DNA from: Pseudomonas citronellolis
GTDB taxonomy: Bacteria > Pseudomonadota > Gammaproteobacteria > Pseudomonadales > Pseudomonadaceae
DNA: 64,000 bases
Direction: 5' to 3'
Assembly: GCF_900112375.1 (NCBI RefSeq)
Contig: NZ_FOLS01000018.1
Span: forward strand, 1 to 64,000
Part shown: positions 8,702-22,834 of the stretch, piece after piece
Layout of the letters: the number at the start of each line of letters is the position of its first letter
How positions within the stretch are numbered: the stretch's first letter is position 1
Notes under the pieces: generated by a model
The model's database searches: none
Told to the model about the DNA's origin: nothing
Seen by the model: only the letters and a program-made list of their open reading frames with translations
Made by a program: the position numbers and the translations under genes

Positions 8702-8717
8702 TGGCATCACCCTTGCT
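8702..8717 (+). promoter_or_regulatory. Sigma-54 promoter of gcvH-gcvP
   Basis: TGGCATCACCCTTGCT fits TGGCAYN-N4-TTGCW, with GG at 8703-8704 and GC at 8715-8716 spaced exactly 12 bp. Predicted transcription starts near 8728, about 50 bp before gcvH. Confidence 0.85.
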
Positions 8718-8778
8718 CTCGTGCCGGGAAAAATCGCGAGCCACCCGACGGCTCGATTCGAGACCAAGAGGACGACCC

Positions 8779-9156
8779 ATGACCACCCTGCGCTTCACAC
8801 CCGACCATGAATGGCTGCGCCTCGAAGCTTCCGGCGAAGTGACCGTCGGCGTCACCGACTATGCCCAGGAAGCCCTCGGCGACGTGGTCTACGTCCAGCT
8901 GCCGGAGCTCGGCCGCCATGAGCAGGGCGCCGAAGTGGCGGTGCTGGAGTCGGTGAAGGCCGCCAGCAACATCGTCATGCCGCTGGCCGGCGAGGTCACC
9001 GAGGTCAACCCCGCGCTGATCGACGGCCCGGAGCTGGTCAACCAGGCGCCGCTGGCCGACGGCTGGTTCTTCCGCATCCGCCTGGATGACGCCGCCGCCC
9101 TCGACACCCTGATGGACCAGGCCGGCTACGAAGCCTACCTGTCCGCCCGCGCCTGA
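8779..9156 (+). CDS. gcvH: Glycine cleavage system H protein
   Basis: A 125-residue lipoyl carrier that shuttles the aminomethyl group between GcvP, GcvT and lipoamide dehydrogenase in the cytosol. The lipoylated lysine is in the standard context [11 protein letters not shown] (about residue 63). The start [16 protein letters not shown] follows AGAGGA by 7 bp; an upstream extension of the frame has no family similarity and lies over the promoter. It is the first gene of the sigma-54 operon with gcvP 14 bp downstream. Confidence 0.96.
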   Translation: MTTLRFTPDHEWLRLEASGEVTVGVTDYAQEALGDVVYVQLPELGRHEQGAEVAVLESVKAASNIVMPLAGEVTEVNPALIDGPELVNQAPLADGWFFRIRLDDAAALDTLMDQAGYEAYLSARA

Positions 9157-9170
9157 ACCGGGGAGCCCGC

Positions 9171-12032
<2,862 letters not shown>

Positions 12033-12039
12033 ACCGTTA

Positions 12040-12179
12040 GGGCCTGTTTACGATCTCGCGAGCTAGAGCAGAACAAGGCAAAAACAGGCGAGTGAGCGCA
12101 GTTTAGTCGGCTAAATGAGCATCGCTCGCCTGTTTTTAACGCAGTTATGCCGACGCGCAGCAGATCGTAGACAGGTTCT
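12040..12179. repeat. Palindromic ~140-bp element, copy 2 (inverted)
   Basis: Reverse complement of the element at 6785-6926, nearly identical along its whole length: from GGCCTGTTTACGATCTCG to ATCGTAGACAGGTTCTT. It lies between gcvP and gcvT. The differences between copies are scattered single bases, several of which keep the internal hairpin paired (for example the GGGGAGGGAGC of copy 1 is GGCGAGTGAGC here). Confidence 0.85.
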
Positions 12180-12203
12180 TGAGTCCCCGCGCCCGCCTCG
12201 GTG

Positions 12204-12252
12204 GGCGCCGTGGCCGCGGTTGGCGCCGGATGCGCCGACGCGGCCTTTTTTT
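12204..12252 (+). terminator. Strong terminator hairpin abutting the gcvT ribosome binding site; possible attenuator
   Basis: The left arm GGCCGCG (12212-12218) pairs with CGCGGCC (12239-12245); an inner stem GGCGC/GCGCC (12222-12226/12232-12236) extends it, and seven T residues follow (12246-12252). The Shine-Dalgarno AAGGAG of gcvT is at 12257-12262, only 4 bp later. A GGCGCC at 12204-12209 could instead pair with the identical self-complementary GGCGCC at 12222-12227, trapping the left arm in the loop; this would be an antiterminator. The terminator is seen directly; attenuation is inference. Confidence 0.8.
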
Positions 12253-12267
12253 CGCCAAGGAGTTGCC

Positions 12268-13380
12268 ATGAGCCTCGCCAAGACGCCGCTGTACGACCTG
12301 CACCTGGAACTGGGTGCGAAGATGGTTCCCTTCGCCGGCTACGAGATGCCGGTGCAATACCCGCTGGGCGTGCTCAAGGAGCACCTGCACACCCGCGCCC
12401 AGGCCGGCCTGTTCGACGTGTCGCACATGGGCCAGTTGCGCCTGCGCGGCGCCGACGCTGCGGCTGCGCTGGAAAGCCTGGTGCCGGTGGACATCCTCGA
12501 CCTGCCGGTCGGCCAGCAGCGCTACGCGCTGTTCACCAACGCTGAGGGCGGCATCCTCGACGACCTGATGGTGGCCAACGCCGGTGATCACCTGTTCCTG
12601 GTGGTCAACGCCGCCTGCAAGGACCAGGACCTGGCGCACCTGCGCCAACACATCGGCGCGCGCTGCGAGATCGAATCGCTGTTCGACAGCCACGCGCTGC
12701 TGGCCCTGCAAGGCCCGGCCGCGGCCGAGGTGCTGGCGCGCTTCGCCCCGGCGGTGAAGGACCTGACCTTCATGCAGGTGGCGAGCGTCGAACTGCTGGG
12801 CGTGCAATGCAACGTCAGCCGCTCCGGCTATACCGGCGAGGATGGCTACGAGATTTCCGTGCCCGTGGCCCAAGCCGAAGCCCTGGCCCGTGCGCTGCTG
12901 GCCGAGGAAGAAGTGCAGCCGATCGGTCTTGGCGCGCGCGACTCGCTGCGCCTGGAAGCCGGCCTGTGCCTGTACGGCCACGACATGGACAGCGCCACCA
13001 CGCCGGTGGAAGCGAGCCTGGGCTGGGCCATCTCCAAGGTGCGCCGCGCCGATGGCGAGCGTGCCGGTGGTTTCCCCGGCGCCGAGCGCATCTTCGCCCA
13101 GCAGCGCGAAGGCGTGGCCAGCAAGCGTGTCGGCCTGCTGCCGCAGGAGCGTGTGCCGGTGCGTGAAGGGGCGGAGATCGTCGATGAGCAAGGCACGGTG
13201 ATCGGCAAGGTCAGTAGCGGCGGCTTCGGCCCGAGCCTGGGCGCCCCGGTAGCCATGGGCTACGTGGCCAGCGCCCATGCCGCGCTGGACAGCGAAGTGT
13301 TCGCCATGGTGCGCGGCAAGCGCGTACCGATGAAGGTGGCGCGCACGCCGTTCGTGCCGCAGCGGTATTACCGCGGCTGA
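12268..13380 (+). CDS. gcvT: Glycine cleavage system aminomethyltransferase (T protein)
   Basis: A 370-residue tetrahydrofolate-dependent aminomethyltransferase: it releases ammonia from aminomethyl-GcvH and forms 5,10-methylene-THF. The start [30 protein letters not shown] is set by AAGGAG 5 bp upstream; the frame is open earlier but over a repeat and terminator. Family sequences [24 protein letters not shown] and [17 protein letters not shown] are present, as is the C-terminal barrel ([14 protein letters not shown]). It completes the gcvHPT set, but no glyA or sdaA follows, unlike what I recall of the P. aeruginosa cluster. No promoter fits between the terminator and the start codon, so expression must come by read-through. 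Confidence 0.96.
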   Translation: MSLAKTPLYDLHLELGAKMVPFAGYEMPVQYPLGVLKEHLHTRAQAGLFDVSHMGQLRLRGADAAAALESLVPVDILDLPVGQQRYALFTNAEGGILDDLMVANAGDHLFLVVNAACKDQDLAHLRQHIGARCEIESLFDSHALLALQGPAAAEVLARFAPAVKDLTFMQVASVELLGVQCNVSRSGYTGEDGYEISVPVAQAEALARALLAEEEVQPIGLGARDSLRLEAGLCLYGHDMDSATTPVEASLGWAISKVRRADGERAGGFPGAERIFAQQREGVASKRVGLLPQERVPVREGAEIVDEQGTVIGKVSSGGFGPSLGAPVAMGYVASAHAALDSEVFAMVRGKRVPMKVARTPFVPQRYYRG

Positions 13381-13676
13381 AGAGCATCGCGGATGGAGGC
13401 CGCTCCTACGAAAAGCGGGGTAGGGCGTATAACCGTTCGCGGTTATACGCCGTGGTTCCGAGCGCCATGGTCATGCGGGTGCTAAATGACGCGTCCGAAC
13501 GGCGGATAACGCTTCGCGTTATTCGCCCTACGCGTTTGCCGTGAGGCATGGCATTTCCCTGTAGGAGCGGATTCATCCGCGATTGTGCCGGCAAGGGCGC
13601 TCTCAGGCCTGGCGATGGAGTCCCCGGAAGCCTCGTTCGCGAGCAAGCTCGCTCCTACGAAGAGCCGCTGGGCGCC
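13381..13676. repeat. Intergenic repeat cluster after gcvT
   Basis: Contains three units: CGCTCCTACG at 13401-13410; an element of 112 bp at 13420-13531 whose ends GTAGGGCG and CGCCCTAC are inverted repeats with inner hairpins (TAACCG/CGGTTA and ATAACGC/GCGTTAT); and REP-like GTAGGAGCGGATTC-type sequence near 13560 paired with GAGCAAGCTCGCTCCTAC at about 13640-13657. No gene is visible. Convergent genes end on both sides, so these may also act as terminators. Confidence 0.75.
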
Positions 13677-14078
13677 TCAATCCTCCGGCCACATCCGCAG
13701 CGCGCGGCTGTCGGCCGAGAGCAGGCGCAGTTCGCCCTTGTCTGTTATTTCCCAACGCTGCACTTCGCCCAGCGCCTGGAAGAACCGCTGCTCCTGCTCC
13801 ATCAGCGCCGGCGCGCACATCCTTCGGGTGCTGCCGGGCTGGCCGAAGCTCAGCGTTTCGCCGTCCAGTTGGTAGCTGGCGAACCAGTGGTTGCAGCCGG
13901 CGTTGCCGAAGGCACGGCCCTGGCCGTCGAAGGTCAGGCTGACGTGGCTGCGGCCCACCAGCGGGCGCTTGCCGATCCATTCCACGCGGTAGGCCTGGTC
14001 GCTTTCCGGTTCCGTCGGGTGCTGGGCGCAGCCGGCCAGCAGCAGGGCGCCGAGCAGGGTCGTCAGCGTCTTGTTCAT
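13677..14078 (-). CDS. META/HslJ-type lipoprotein
   Basis: A 133-residue predicted lipoprotein. The N-terminus MNKTLTTLLGALLLAGCAQ carries a lipobox (LLAGC), so the mature form would begin at Cys17. The rest resembles the META domain of HslJ-like proteins: FDGQGRAFGNAGCNHWFASYQLDGETLSFG, then TRRMCAPALMEQEQRFFQAL. The ATG overlaps the stop of the upstream gene by 4 bp (ATGA), so the two are translationally coupled. HslJ in E. coli affects novobiocin resistance; the role here is unknown. Homologues sit upstream of ldhA in P. aeruginosa. Confidence 0.85.
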   Translation of the reverse strand: MNKTLTTLLGALLLAGCAQHPTEPESDQAYRVEWIGKRPLVGRSHVSLTFDGQGRAFGNAGCNHWFASYQLDGETLSFGQPGSTRRMCAPALMEQEQRFFQALGEVQRWEITDKGELRLLSADSRALRMWPED

Positions 14079-14515
14079 GGGTTCCCCCGGGCCTGGCAGG
14101 CGGGGCAGAGGTGGCGGTCGCCGTCCACCGTCCAGCCCAGCTCGGTGATGCGCGCGGTGGCGGCGGGGGCGTGGGCGGGCTTGCCGAGGCTGGCGTCGAC
14201 GGCGAACTCGAAGTCCAGCATGGTGCCGCAGCCGTCGCACTTGACCTGCCAGTTGAGGATCGACAGTTCCTTGAACACCGGGCCCTTGGCCACCGCGGTC
14301 CATTGCCCCGGCGGGTTGATGAGGTGGCGCACCTTGTCCACCGTCAGCGTCATGCTCAGGTCGCGGCTGCCCTTGAGGCTGACCAGCAGGGTGTCGCCGT
14401 TCTGGATCGAGCCACCGTTGCCGGTGACCTGATAGAGGCCCGGGCCGAGCGCGCGGCATTCGTTCAGCGTGTGTTGCGGGTTGAGCAGGTTGTAGCGGAA
14501 ATCGTGTTGAGCCAT
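14075..14515 (-). CDS. Conserved Pseudomonas protein with two CxxC pairs
   Basis: A 146-residue cytosolic protein starting MAQHDFRYNLLNP. No signal peptide or membrane segment. Two cysteine pairs, KCDGCGT (about residue 93) and LCPACQ (about residue 139), could bind one zinc ion. I do not recognise a function; the gene is conserved next to ldhA and the following lipoprotein gene in Pseudomonas. The frame could be extended to 14623 but the ATG at 14515 is preceded by GGAGGACC and is preferred. It overlaps the META lipoprotein gene. Confidence 0.8.
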   Translation of the reverse strand: MAQHDFRYNLLNPQHTLNECRALGPGLYQVTGNGGSIQNGDTLLVSLKGSRDLSMTLTVDKVRHLINPPGQWTAVAKGPVFKELSILNWQVKCDGCGTMLDFEFAVDASLGKPAHAPAATARITELGWTVDGDRHLCPACQARGNP

Positions 14516-14594
14516 GGGTCCTCCGAAAGTCCGCCCATAGTAGGGGAAGTGGCCCGGACTCGCGACCGTGGCGGCGTGGCCACGGCCCCGGGGC

Positions 14595-15584
14595 TCAGGG
14601 TCCGACGAGGTTGACAGGGGCACCTTGGCGCCAGGCGCCGATGTTGTCCAGCGTGGTCCCGGCGATGGCCGCCAGCGCCTCGCGGGTGAGGAAGGCCTGG
14701 TGCGCGGTGATGATCACGTTGGGGAAGGTCAGCAGGCGCGCCAGCACGTCGTCCTGCAGCGGCAGGTCGGAGCGGTCGGCGAAGAAGATCTCCGCTTCCT
14801 CCTCGTAGACGTCCAGCCCCAGGTAGCCCAACTGGCCGCTCTTGAGCGCCTCGATCAGCGCCGGGGTGTCCACCAGCGCGCCACGGCCGGTGTTGATCAG
14901 CATGGCGCCGCGCTTCATGCGCTGCAGGCTGTCGGCGTTGACCAGGTGGCGGGTGGCGTCGTTGAGCGGGCAGTGCAGGCTGATGATGTCGGACTCGGCC
15001 AGCAGCTGGTCGAGGCCGACGAAACGCCCGCCGAGGGCCTCGATGGCCGGGCTGGGGTAGGGATCGTAGGCCAGCACCTGGCAGCCGAAGCCGCGCATGA
15101 TCTGCGCGAACACCTGGCCGATCTGGCCGCTGCCGACCACGCCGACGGTCTTGCCGTGCAGGTCGAAGCCGGTCAGGCCGTGCAGCGAGAAGTCGCCTTC
15201 GCGGGTGCGGTTGTAGGCGCGGTGCAGGTGCCGGCACAGGGCCAGGACCAGCCCCACGGCGTGCTCGGCCACCGCGTGCGGCGAGTAGGCCGGCACCCGT
15301 ACCACGGTCAGGCCCAGGGCGTGGGCGGCGGCCAGGTCGACGTGGTTGTAGCCGGCCGAGCGCAGGGCGATCAGCCGCGTGCCGCCGGCCGCCAGTTGCT
15401 CCAGCACCGGCCGCGAGAGGTCGTCGTTGACGAACGGGCAGACCACCTCGAAGCCCATGGCCAGGGCGGCGGTGTCCGGGCGCAGCGGGCTCTGCTGGAA
15501 GTGCAGTTCGAAGCCGTGGCCGGGGTTGGCGGCGAGGAAGCTCTCGCGGTCGTAGTTTTGGCTGCTGAACAGGATGATGCGCAT
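14595..15584 (-). CDS. ldhA: D-lactate dehydrogenase (fermentative)
   Basis: A 329-residue NAD-dependent D-2-hydroxyacid dehydrogenase converting pyruvate to D-lactate, usual length for LdhA. Nucleotide-binding motif GSGQIG (about residue 152), catalytic Arg in NTGRGALVD, catalytic His in TAHQAFLTREAL. The C-terminal half carries VYEEEAEIFFADRS typical of LdhA. It begins 8 bp after the stop of gacS, so it is probably transcribed with it. In P. aeruginosa LdhA supports pyruvate fermentation and the gene is also next to gacS. Confidence 0.95.
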   Translation of the reverse strand: MRIILFSSQNYDRESFLAANPGHGFELHFQQSPLRPDTAALAMGFEVVCPFVNDDLSRPVLEQLAAGGTRLIALRSAGYNHVDLAAAHALGLTVVRVPAYSPHAVAEHAVGLVLALCRHLHRAYNRTREGDFSLHGLTGFDLHGKTVGVVGSGQIGQVFAQIMRGFGCQVLAYDPYPSPAIEALGGRFVGLDQLLAESDIISLHCPLNDATRHLVNADSLQRMKRGAMLINTGRGALVDTPALIEALKSGQLGYLGLDVYEEEAEIFFADRSDLPLQDDVLARLLTFPNVIITAHQAFLTREALAAIAGTTLDNIGAWRQGAPVNLVGP

Positions 15585-15592
15585 GGCCGGCC

Positions 15593-18367
<2,775 letters not shown>

Positions 18368-18507
18368 GCGCGTCCTCCCAAACGGTTTCGGGGCAGTTTA
18401 GCGGGTCGCCGGGCGGGAATCCCGAACATTGACCGCCGGACGGCTGCGCTTGCCCTGGGCAGGTGCCGTCATGAATACTTGTCGTTCGCGAATAAGTCTT
18501 GTTTGTC

Positions 18508-19218
18508 ATGACGCCGACCGCCACCAGCCAACCCCGCCTGCTGACCATCGAGGACGACCCCACCCTGGGCGCGCACCTGCACAGTCACCTGAGCCAGCGC
18601 GGCTTCGCCGTGACCTGGTGCCGCGACGGCCGCGAGGGGCTCGACCAGGCGCTGAGCGAGGCCTTCGACCTGGTCCTGCTGGACGTCATGCTGCCCGGCT
18701 GCAGCGGCCTGGAGGCCCTGCGCCAGCTGCGCCGCGAGCAGCGCGTGCCGGTGATCCTGATGTCCGCCCTGGGCGCCGAGCAGGACCGCATCGCCGGCTT
18801 CTCCCAGGGCGCCGACGACTACCTGCCCAAGCCCTTCAGCCTGGCGGAACTGAACGTGCGCATCGACGCCATCCTCCGCCGCGTCGCCCTGGAGCGCGGC
18901 AGCCTGCTGCCGGCCGGCCCCGCGGACGCCGGGCTGCGGCTGCGCGAGGAACCCTGCGAGGTGGTCTGGGAAGGCCAGACCGCGGCGCTCACCGCCACCG
19001 AGCAGCGCCTGCTGGAAACCTTCCTCGGCAACGTCGACGAGACACTGAGCAAGCCGTTCCTCTACCAGCACGTGCTGAACCGTGGCTACACCGCCCACGA
19101 CCGTGGCCTGGACATGCACGTCAGCCACCTGCGCCGCAAGCTGCAGTCCATCGGTTATGCGCGCCATCAACTGCGCGCGGTCTGGGGCAAGGGCTATGTT
19201 TTCGCTAGCGCCGAGTGA
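18508..19218 (+). CDS. pirR: Two-component response regulator PirR
   Basis: A 236-residue OmpR-type regulator: receiver domain with Asp-Asp pair in LTIEDDPTLG and phospho-Asp in FDLVLLDVMLPG, conserved Lys in YLPKPFS, then a winged-helix DNA-binding domain (GLDMHVSHLRRKLQSIG, VWGKGYVF). It is divergent from gacS, overlaps the kinase gene pirS by 23 bp and lies by the receptor gene pirA, matching P. aeruginosa PA0929-PA0931, which control uptake of iron-catecholate complexes. ATG at 18508 is preferred to a TTG three codons earlier. Confidence 0.9.
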   Translation: MTPTATSQPRLLTIEDDPTLGAHLHSHLSQRGFAVTWCRDGREGLDQALSEAFDLVLLDVMLPGCSGLEALRQLRREQRVPVILMSALGAEQDRIAGFSQGADDYLPKPFSLAELNVRIDAILRRVALERGSLLPAGPADAGLRLREEPCEVVWEGQTAALTATEQRLLETFLGNVDETLSKPFLYQHVLNRGYTAHDRGLDMHVSHLRRKLQSIGYARHQLRAVWGKGYVFASAE

Positions 19219-20575
19219 GCGGCGCGTCCGCCAGGTACTGCCCAGCCGCCATTCGCTGTTCTGGCGCCTGGCGGTGCCGGTGGTGCTGCTCTGCCTGGTG
19301 CTGATCTGGCTGTCCTGGACCTGGGGCCGCCAGGTCGAGCGCCGCGGCTATTTCCTCGATACCCAGGCCCAGGCCGTGCTCCGCGGTTACGCGGCCGACC
19401 TGGAACGGGCCTGGAACGCCGGCGGCGAGGCCGCGGTGGACGACTGGCTGGCACGCATGCGGGCCAGCGAGCAGACCTGGATGGTGGCGCTGGACGGCCG
19501 CCTGCAGCCCCTGGGCAGCCAGCCGCTGAGCATCGAGGAGGCCACGCGCCTGACCTTCCAGCGCGGCCTCGACTGGCCGGTGAGCGAGCGCAGCCGGAGC
19601 CTGCCCTACATCGGCATTCCCTTCCCCGAGCACCCCGCCGACGGTCGCCTGGTGCTGCAGCTGCCGCAACGCTTCAAGCCCGCCGGCTACTCCACGCTGG
19701 CGCGGATCTTCACCCATGGGGTGGTGCCCGCCGCGCTGGCGCTGCTGCTGTGCGGGCTGCTCTACCGCCAACTGATCCACCCGCTGGCGCGCCTGCGCGA
19801 GCACGCCAACGCGCTGCGCGCCGACGACCTGGGCTCGGGCGCCGCCCGCGAGGTCAGCGTCCGCCGCGACGAGCTGGGCGAGCTGGGCCGCGCCTTCGAC
19901 CACATGGCCCAGCGCCTGAGCGGCCACGTGGAGTTCCAGCGCCAGTTGCTGCGCGACCTGTCCCACGAGCTGCGCACGCCGCTCAGCCGCCTGCGCGTCG
20001 CCGCCGAGAGCGCGGCGGCCGAGGACCCGCTGCGCCTGCGCCTGGAGCGCGAGGTGGAAGTCATGCAGCGGCTGGTGGCCAACACCCTGGAACTGGCCTG
20101 GATGGACACCGAGCGGCCGCGCCTGCCGCTGGAGGACGTCGCCATCCTGCCGTTGTGGGAACTGCTGGTGGAGGACGCCGGCTTCGAGTCCGGCTGGGCG
20201 CCTTCGCGCTTCCACTGCGAGGTGCCGGCGGACTGCGTCGTCCGCGGCCACCTCAATGGCCTGGCGCAGGCCATGGAGAACCTGCTGCGCAACGCCATCC
20301 GGCATTCCCCGGAGGGCGGCTGCGTCCGCCTGCTCGGCCAGCGCGAAGGCGACTACTGGCACCTCTGCCTGGCCGACCAGGGGCCGGGGGTGGAGGCCGC
20401 CGACCTGGAGCGCATCTTCCTGCCCTTCACCCGCCTTTCCGCGGCGCGTTCCGGCGAGGGCTTCGGCCTGGGCCTGAGCATCGCCCGCAGCGCCATCCGC
20501 CTGCAGGGCGGCGAACTCTGGGCCGAGCGCGGCAACCCCGGCCTGCGCATGCACCTGCGCCTGCCGGCCGCCTGA
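19196..20575 (+). CDS. pirS: Sensor histidine kinase PirS
   Basis: A 459-residue kinase. Two transmembrane segments (about 23-43 LFWRLAVPVVLLCLVLIWLS and 170-190 VVPAALALLLCGLLY) enclose a ~125-residue periplasmic sensor region; HAMP, then phospho-His in LLRDLSHELRTPLSRL (about 260), and ATPase motifs NLLRNAIRHSPEGG and GEGFGLGLSIARS. The start ATG lies inside the end of pirR, so the pair is coupled. It converges on pirA. Partner assignment rests on gene order. Confidence 0.9.
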   Translation: MFSLAPSERRVRQVLPSRHSLFWRLAVPVVLLCLVLIWLSWTWGRQVERRGYFLDTQAQAVLRGYAADLERAWNAGGEAAVDDWLARMRASEQTWMVALDGRLQPLGSQPLSIEEATRLTFQRGLDWPVSERSRSLPYIGIPFPEHPADGRLVLQLPQRFKPAGYSTLARIFTHGVVPAALALLLCGLLYRQLIHPLARLREHANALRADDLGSGAAREVSVRRDELGELGRAFDHMAQRLSGHVEFQRQLLRDLSHELRTPLSRLRVAAESAAAEDPLRLRLEREVEVMQRLVANTLELAWMDTERPRLPLEDVAILPLWELLVEDAGFESGWAPSRFHCEVPADCVVRGHLNGLAQAMENLLRNAIRHSPEGGCVRLLGQREGDYWHLCLADQGPGVEAADLERIFLPFTRLSAARSGEGFGLGLSIARSAIRLQGGELWAERGNPGLRMHLRLPAA

Positions 20576-20605
20576 CGCCGTACGGCGCCAGGCGACCGGC
20601 GGCGG

Positions 20606-22834
20606 TCAGAACTCCATCACCGCCGACAGCCACAGCCGGCGCCCTTCCTCCAGGGTGCCGGTGGTCCCCGCGCCGCCCTGGATGTAGTGCGAGGCCCAGC
20701 CCGTGGTGCCGTTGGCGGCGGTGTAGGCGTCGCCGCCGAGGAAGTCCTTGTCGAACAGGTTGTACAGGGTGGCGTTCAGCGTCAGGTTGCGCGTGGCCTT
20801 GAACGAGCCGCCGAGGTGGAACACCTGGTAGGCGTCGAGGTCGCCCAACTGGTCGGCGATGGCCTGGTTGGTCGCGTTGAGGTTGGCGTAGCGCGCGGTG
20901 AAGCGCGCCCGCTCGCCGTGGTACTCGCCCTTCAGCCAGAGCTTCAGGCGCTCGCTGGCCTGCCAGTCCAGGCGCAGGTTGGCCATGTGCCGCGGGGTGT
21001 TGGTCAGCGGGGCGCCCTTGTCGTCGCCGCTGAGCTGCTCGCTGTCGGTGTAGGTGTAGTTCAGCGAGGCGCTCAGGGCCGGGGCGAAGGCCCAGCGTCC
21101 GGCCAGTTCCACGCCCTGGGTGCGGGCCTTGCCGATGTTCACCTGCTGGGCGAAGTTCTCCTGCAGGAAGCCGCTGCCCATGTCGATGCAGCCGGACTGG
21201 TTCGGCGCGTCCGGCCAGTTGCAGTTGGGGATCGGGGTGCCGCTGTCGATCTTGTCCTTGAAGCGGGTGTGGAACAGCGTGAGGTTGGCGTTGAAGTCGG
21301 CGAGGTTGTCGTAGTAGACGCCGAACTCGGTGTTGGTGCTGGTTTCCGGGTCCAGGTCGGGGCTGCCGAGGGTGAGCAGCTGGCCCTGGCCGCTGACGCC
21401 GTTGATGCCGTCGTGCAACTGGTTCAGCGTCGGCGTCTTGTAGCCCTGGCTGACGCCGCCCTTGAGCGTCCAGCTGTCGGTGGTGTTCCACACCAGGTAG
21501 GCGCGCGGGCTGAAGTGCCCGCCGAAGGCCTCGTGGTCCTCGTAGCGGCCGCCGAGGGTCAGCGCCAGGTCCTGGCGCAGGCGCCACTCGTCCTCGACGA
21601 ACAGCGCCCAGGAGCTCTGCCGGAAGTCCTCGGCGGCGATGCCGTCCTCGACCTTCGCGTCCCAGTACTGACCGCCGAGGGTGAACATGTGCGCGTCGCC
21701 CAGGGGCATCACCAGCTTGCTGTCCAGCACCAGGTCGGTGGACTTGAGGGTGCGGTCGTCGCCGCCGACGATCGACGGGTAACCGCTGTAGGGCCGCCCG
21801 ACGGTGCCGGGGATGGTGCGCCCGATGGTTTCGGTGGTGCTGTGCGTCAGGCTGCTGTCCAGGGTGCCGAAGCCCAGGCGGCCGGTGTGGGAGAGGGCGA
21901 ACTGGTCGCGCTCGAAGCGCAGTTCGTCCTTGTAGCCATTGGCGCGTGTCGGCGCGTCGCGGCTGCAACCGTCGGTGGCGCTGCCGCCGGCCTTGCCGTC
22001 GAGGCTGCCCAGCTGGCAGTCGTCGTTGTTGTACACCTGGCGGCCGCGCTCGAAGTCCAGGGAGATGTCGTGCTCGGCGTTGGGGGTGAAGGTCAGGCGG
22101 CTGCCGATGTTGTAGTTCTGGCCTTCCACCGGGGAGGCGCCGCGGCGGCTGACGGTGGCGCCGTCGTCGAAGCTCAGGTCCGAGGCGCCGCGGTCGAAGA
22201 AGCTGCCGCGCAGGTTCAGGCCGAGCCGCTCGGCCACCAGCGGGCCGCTGGCGTAGAGGCTGGTGCCGCTGCTGTCGCCGTAGTCGCGGTGCTCCTGGAT
22301 GGTGTGGTCGAGGCTGAGGCTGGCGCCCCATTCGCGGGCCACCTTGCGGGTGATGATGTTGACCACCCCACCCATGGCGTCGGAGCCGTAGAGGGTGGAC
22401 ATGGGGCCGCGGATCACCTCGATGCGTTCGATGGCCGAGAGCGGCGGCATGAAGCTGGTGGAGGTCTCGCCGAAGCCGTTGGGGGTGATGTTGCCGGCGC
22501 TGTTCTGCCGGCGGCCGTCGATCAGCACCAGGGTGTAGTCGCTGGGCAGGCCGCGGATGCTGATGTTCAGGCCGCCGGTCTTGCCGGTGCTCTGGCCGAT
22601 GTCGACGCCTTCGACGTCTTCCAGGGCCTCGGCCAGGTTGCTGTAGCGCTTCTGTTCCAGTTCCTCGCGGGTCAGCACGCTGATGCTGGCTGGCGCCTCG
22701 GTGACTTTCTGTTCGTAGCCGGCGGCGGTGACCACGGTGTCGCCCAGGCTCAGGGTGTCGTTGCCCTGGGCCTGGCCGGTCATGGCCAGGGCGATGGCGC
22801 CGGCCAGGGTAGTGCGGGAAAGGGGGAGGGACAT
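20606..22834 (-). CDS. pirA: TonB-dependent ferric-catecholate siderophore receptor PirA
   Basis: A 742-residue outer-membrane receptor. Signal peptide MSLPLSRTTLAGAIALAMTGQAQG, then DTVVTAAGYEQKV (TonB box region), plug domain with ISIRGLPSDYTLVLIDGRRQ and RIEVIRGPMSTLYGSDAMGGVVNI, and a beta-barrel ending in the C-terminal Phe (WLSAVMEF). The plug and barrel resemble PirA/PfeA/FepA receptors for enterobactin-type siderophores. It converges with pirS (30 bp apart) and has a probable Fur site about 50 bp upstream of its start. Confidence 0.92.
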   Translation of the reverse strand: MSLPLSRTTLAGAIALAMTGQAQGNDTLSLGDTVVTAAGYEQKVTEAPASISVLTREELEQKRYSNLAEALEDVEGVDIGQSTGKTGGLNISIRGLPSDYTLVLIDGRRQNSAGNITPNGFGETSTSFMPPLSAIERIEVIRGPMSTLYGSDAMGGVVNIITRKVAREWGASLSLDHTIQEHRDYGDSSGTSLYASGPLVAERLGLNLRGSFFDRGASDLSFDDGATVSRRGASPVEGQNYNIGSRLTFTPNAEHDISLDFERGRQVYNNDDCQLGSLDGKAGGSATDGCSRDAPTRANGYKDELRFERDQFALSHTGRLGFGTLDSSLTHSTTETIGRTIPGTVGRPYSGYPSIVGGDDRTLKSTDLVLDSKLVMPLGDAHMFTLGGQYWDAKVEDGIAAEDFRQSSWALFVEDEWRLRQDLALTLGGRYEDHEAFGGHFSPRAYLVWNTTDSWTLKGGVSQGYKTPTLNQLHDGINGVSGQGQLLTLGSPDLDPETSTNTEFGVYYDNLADFNANLTLFHTRFKDKIDSGTPIPNCNWPDAPNQSGCIDMGSGFLQENFAQQVNIGKARTQGVELAGRWAFAPALSASLNYTYTDSEQLSGDDKGAPLTNTPRHMANLRLDWQASERLKLWLKGEYHGERARFTARYANLNATNQAIADQLGDLDAYQVFHLGGSFKATRNLTLNATLYNLFDKDFLGGDAYTAANGTTGWASHYIQGGAGTTGTLEEGRRLWLSAVMEF

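Noticed and set aside
12040-12203. Glycine riboswitch before gcvT
   Set aside because: The leader is filled by the dispersed 140-bp element, which also occurs next to dinB; I see no glycine aptamer core.
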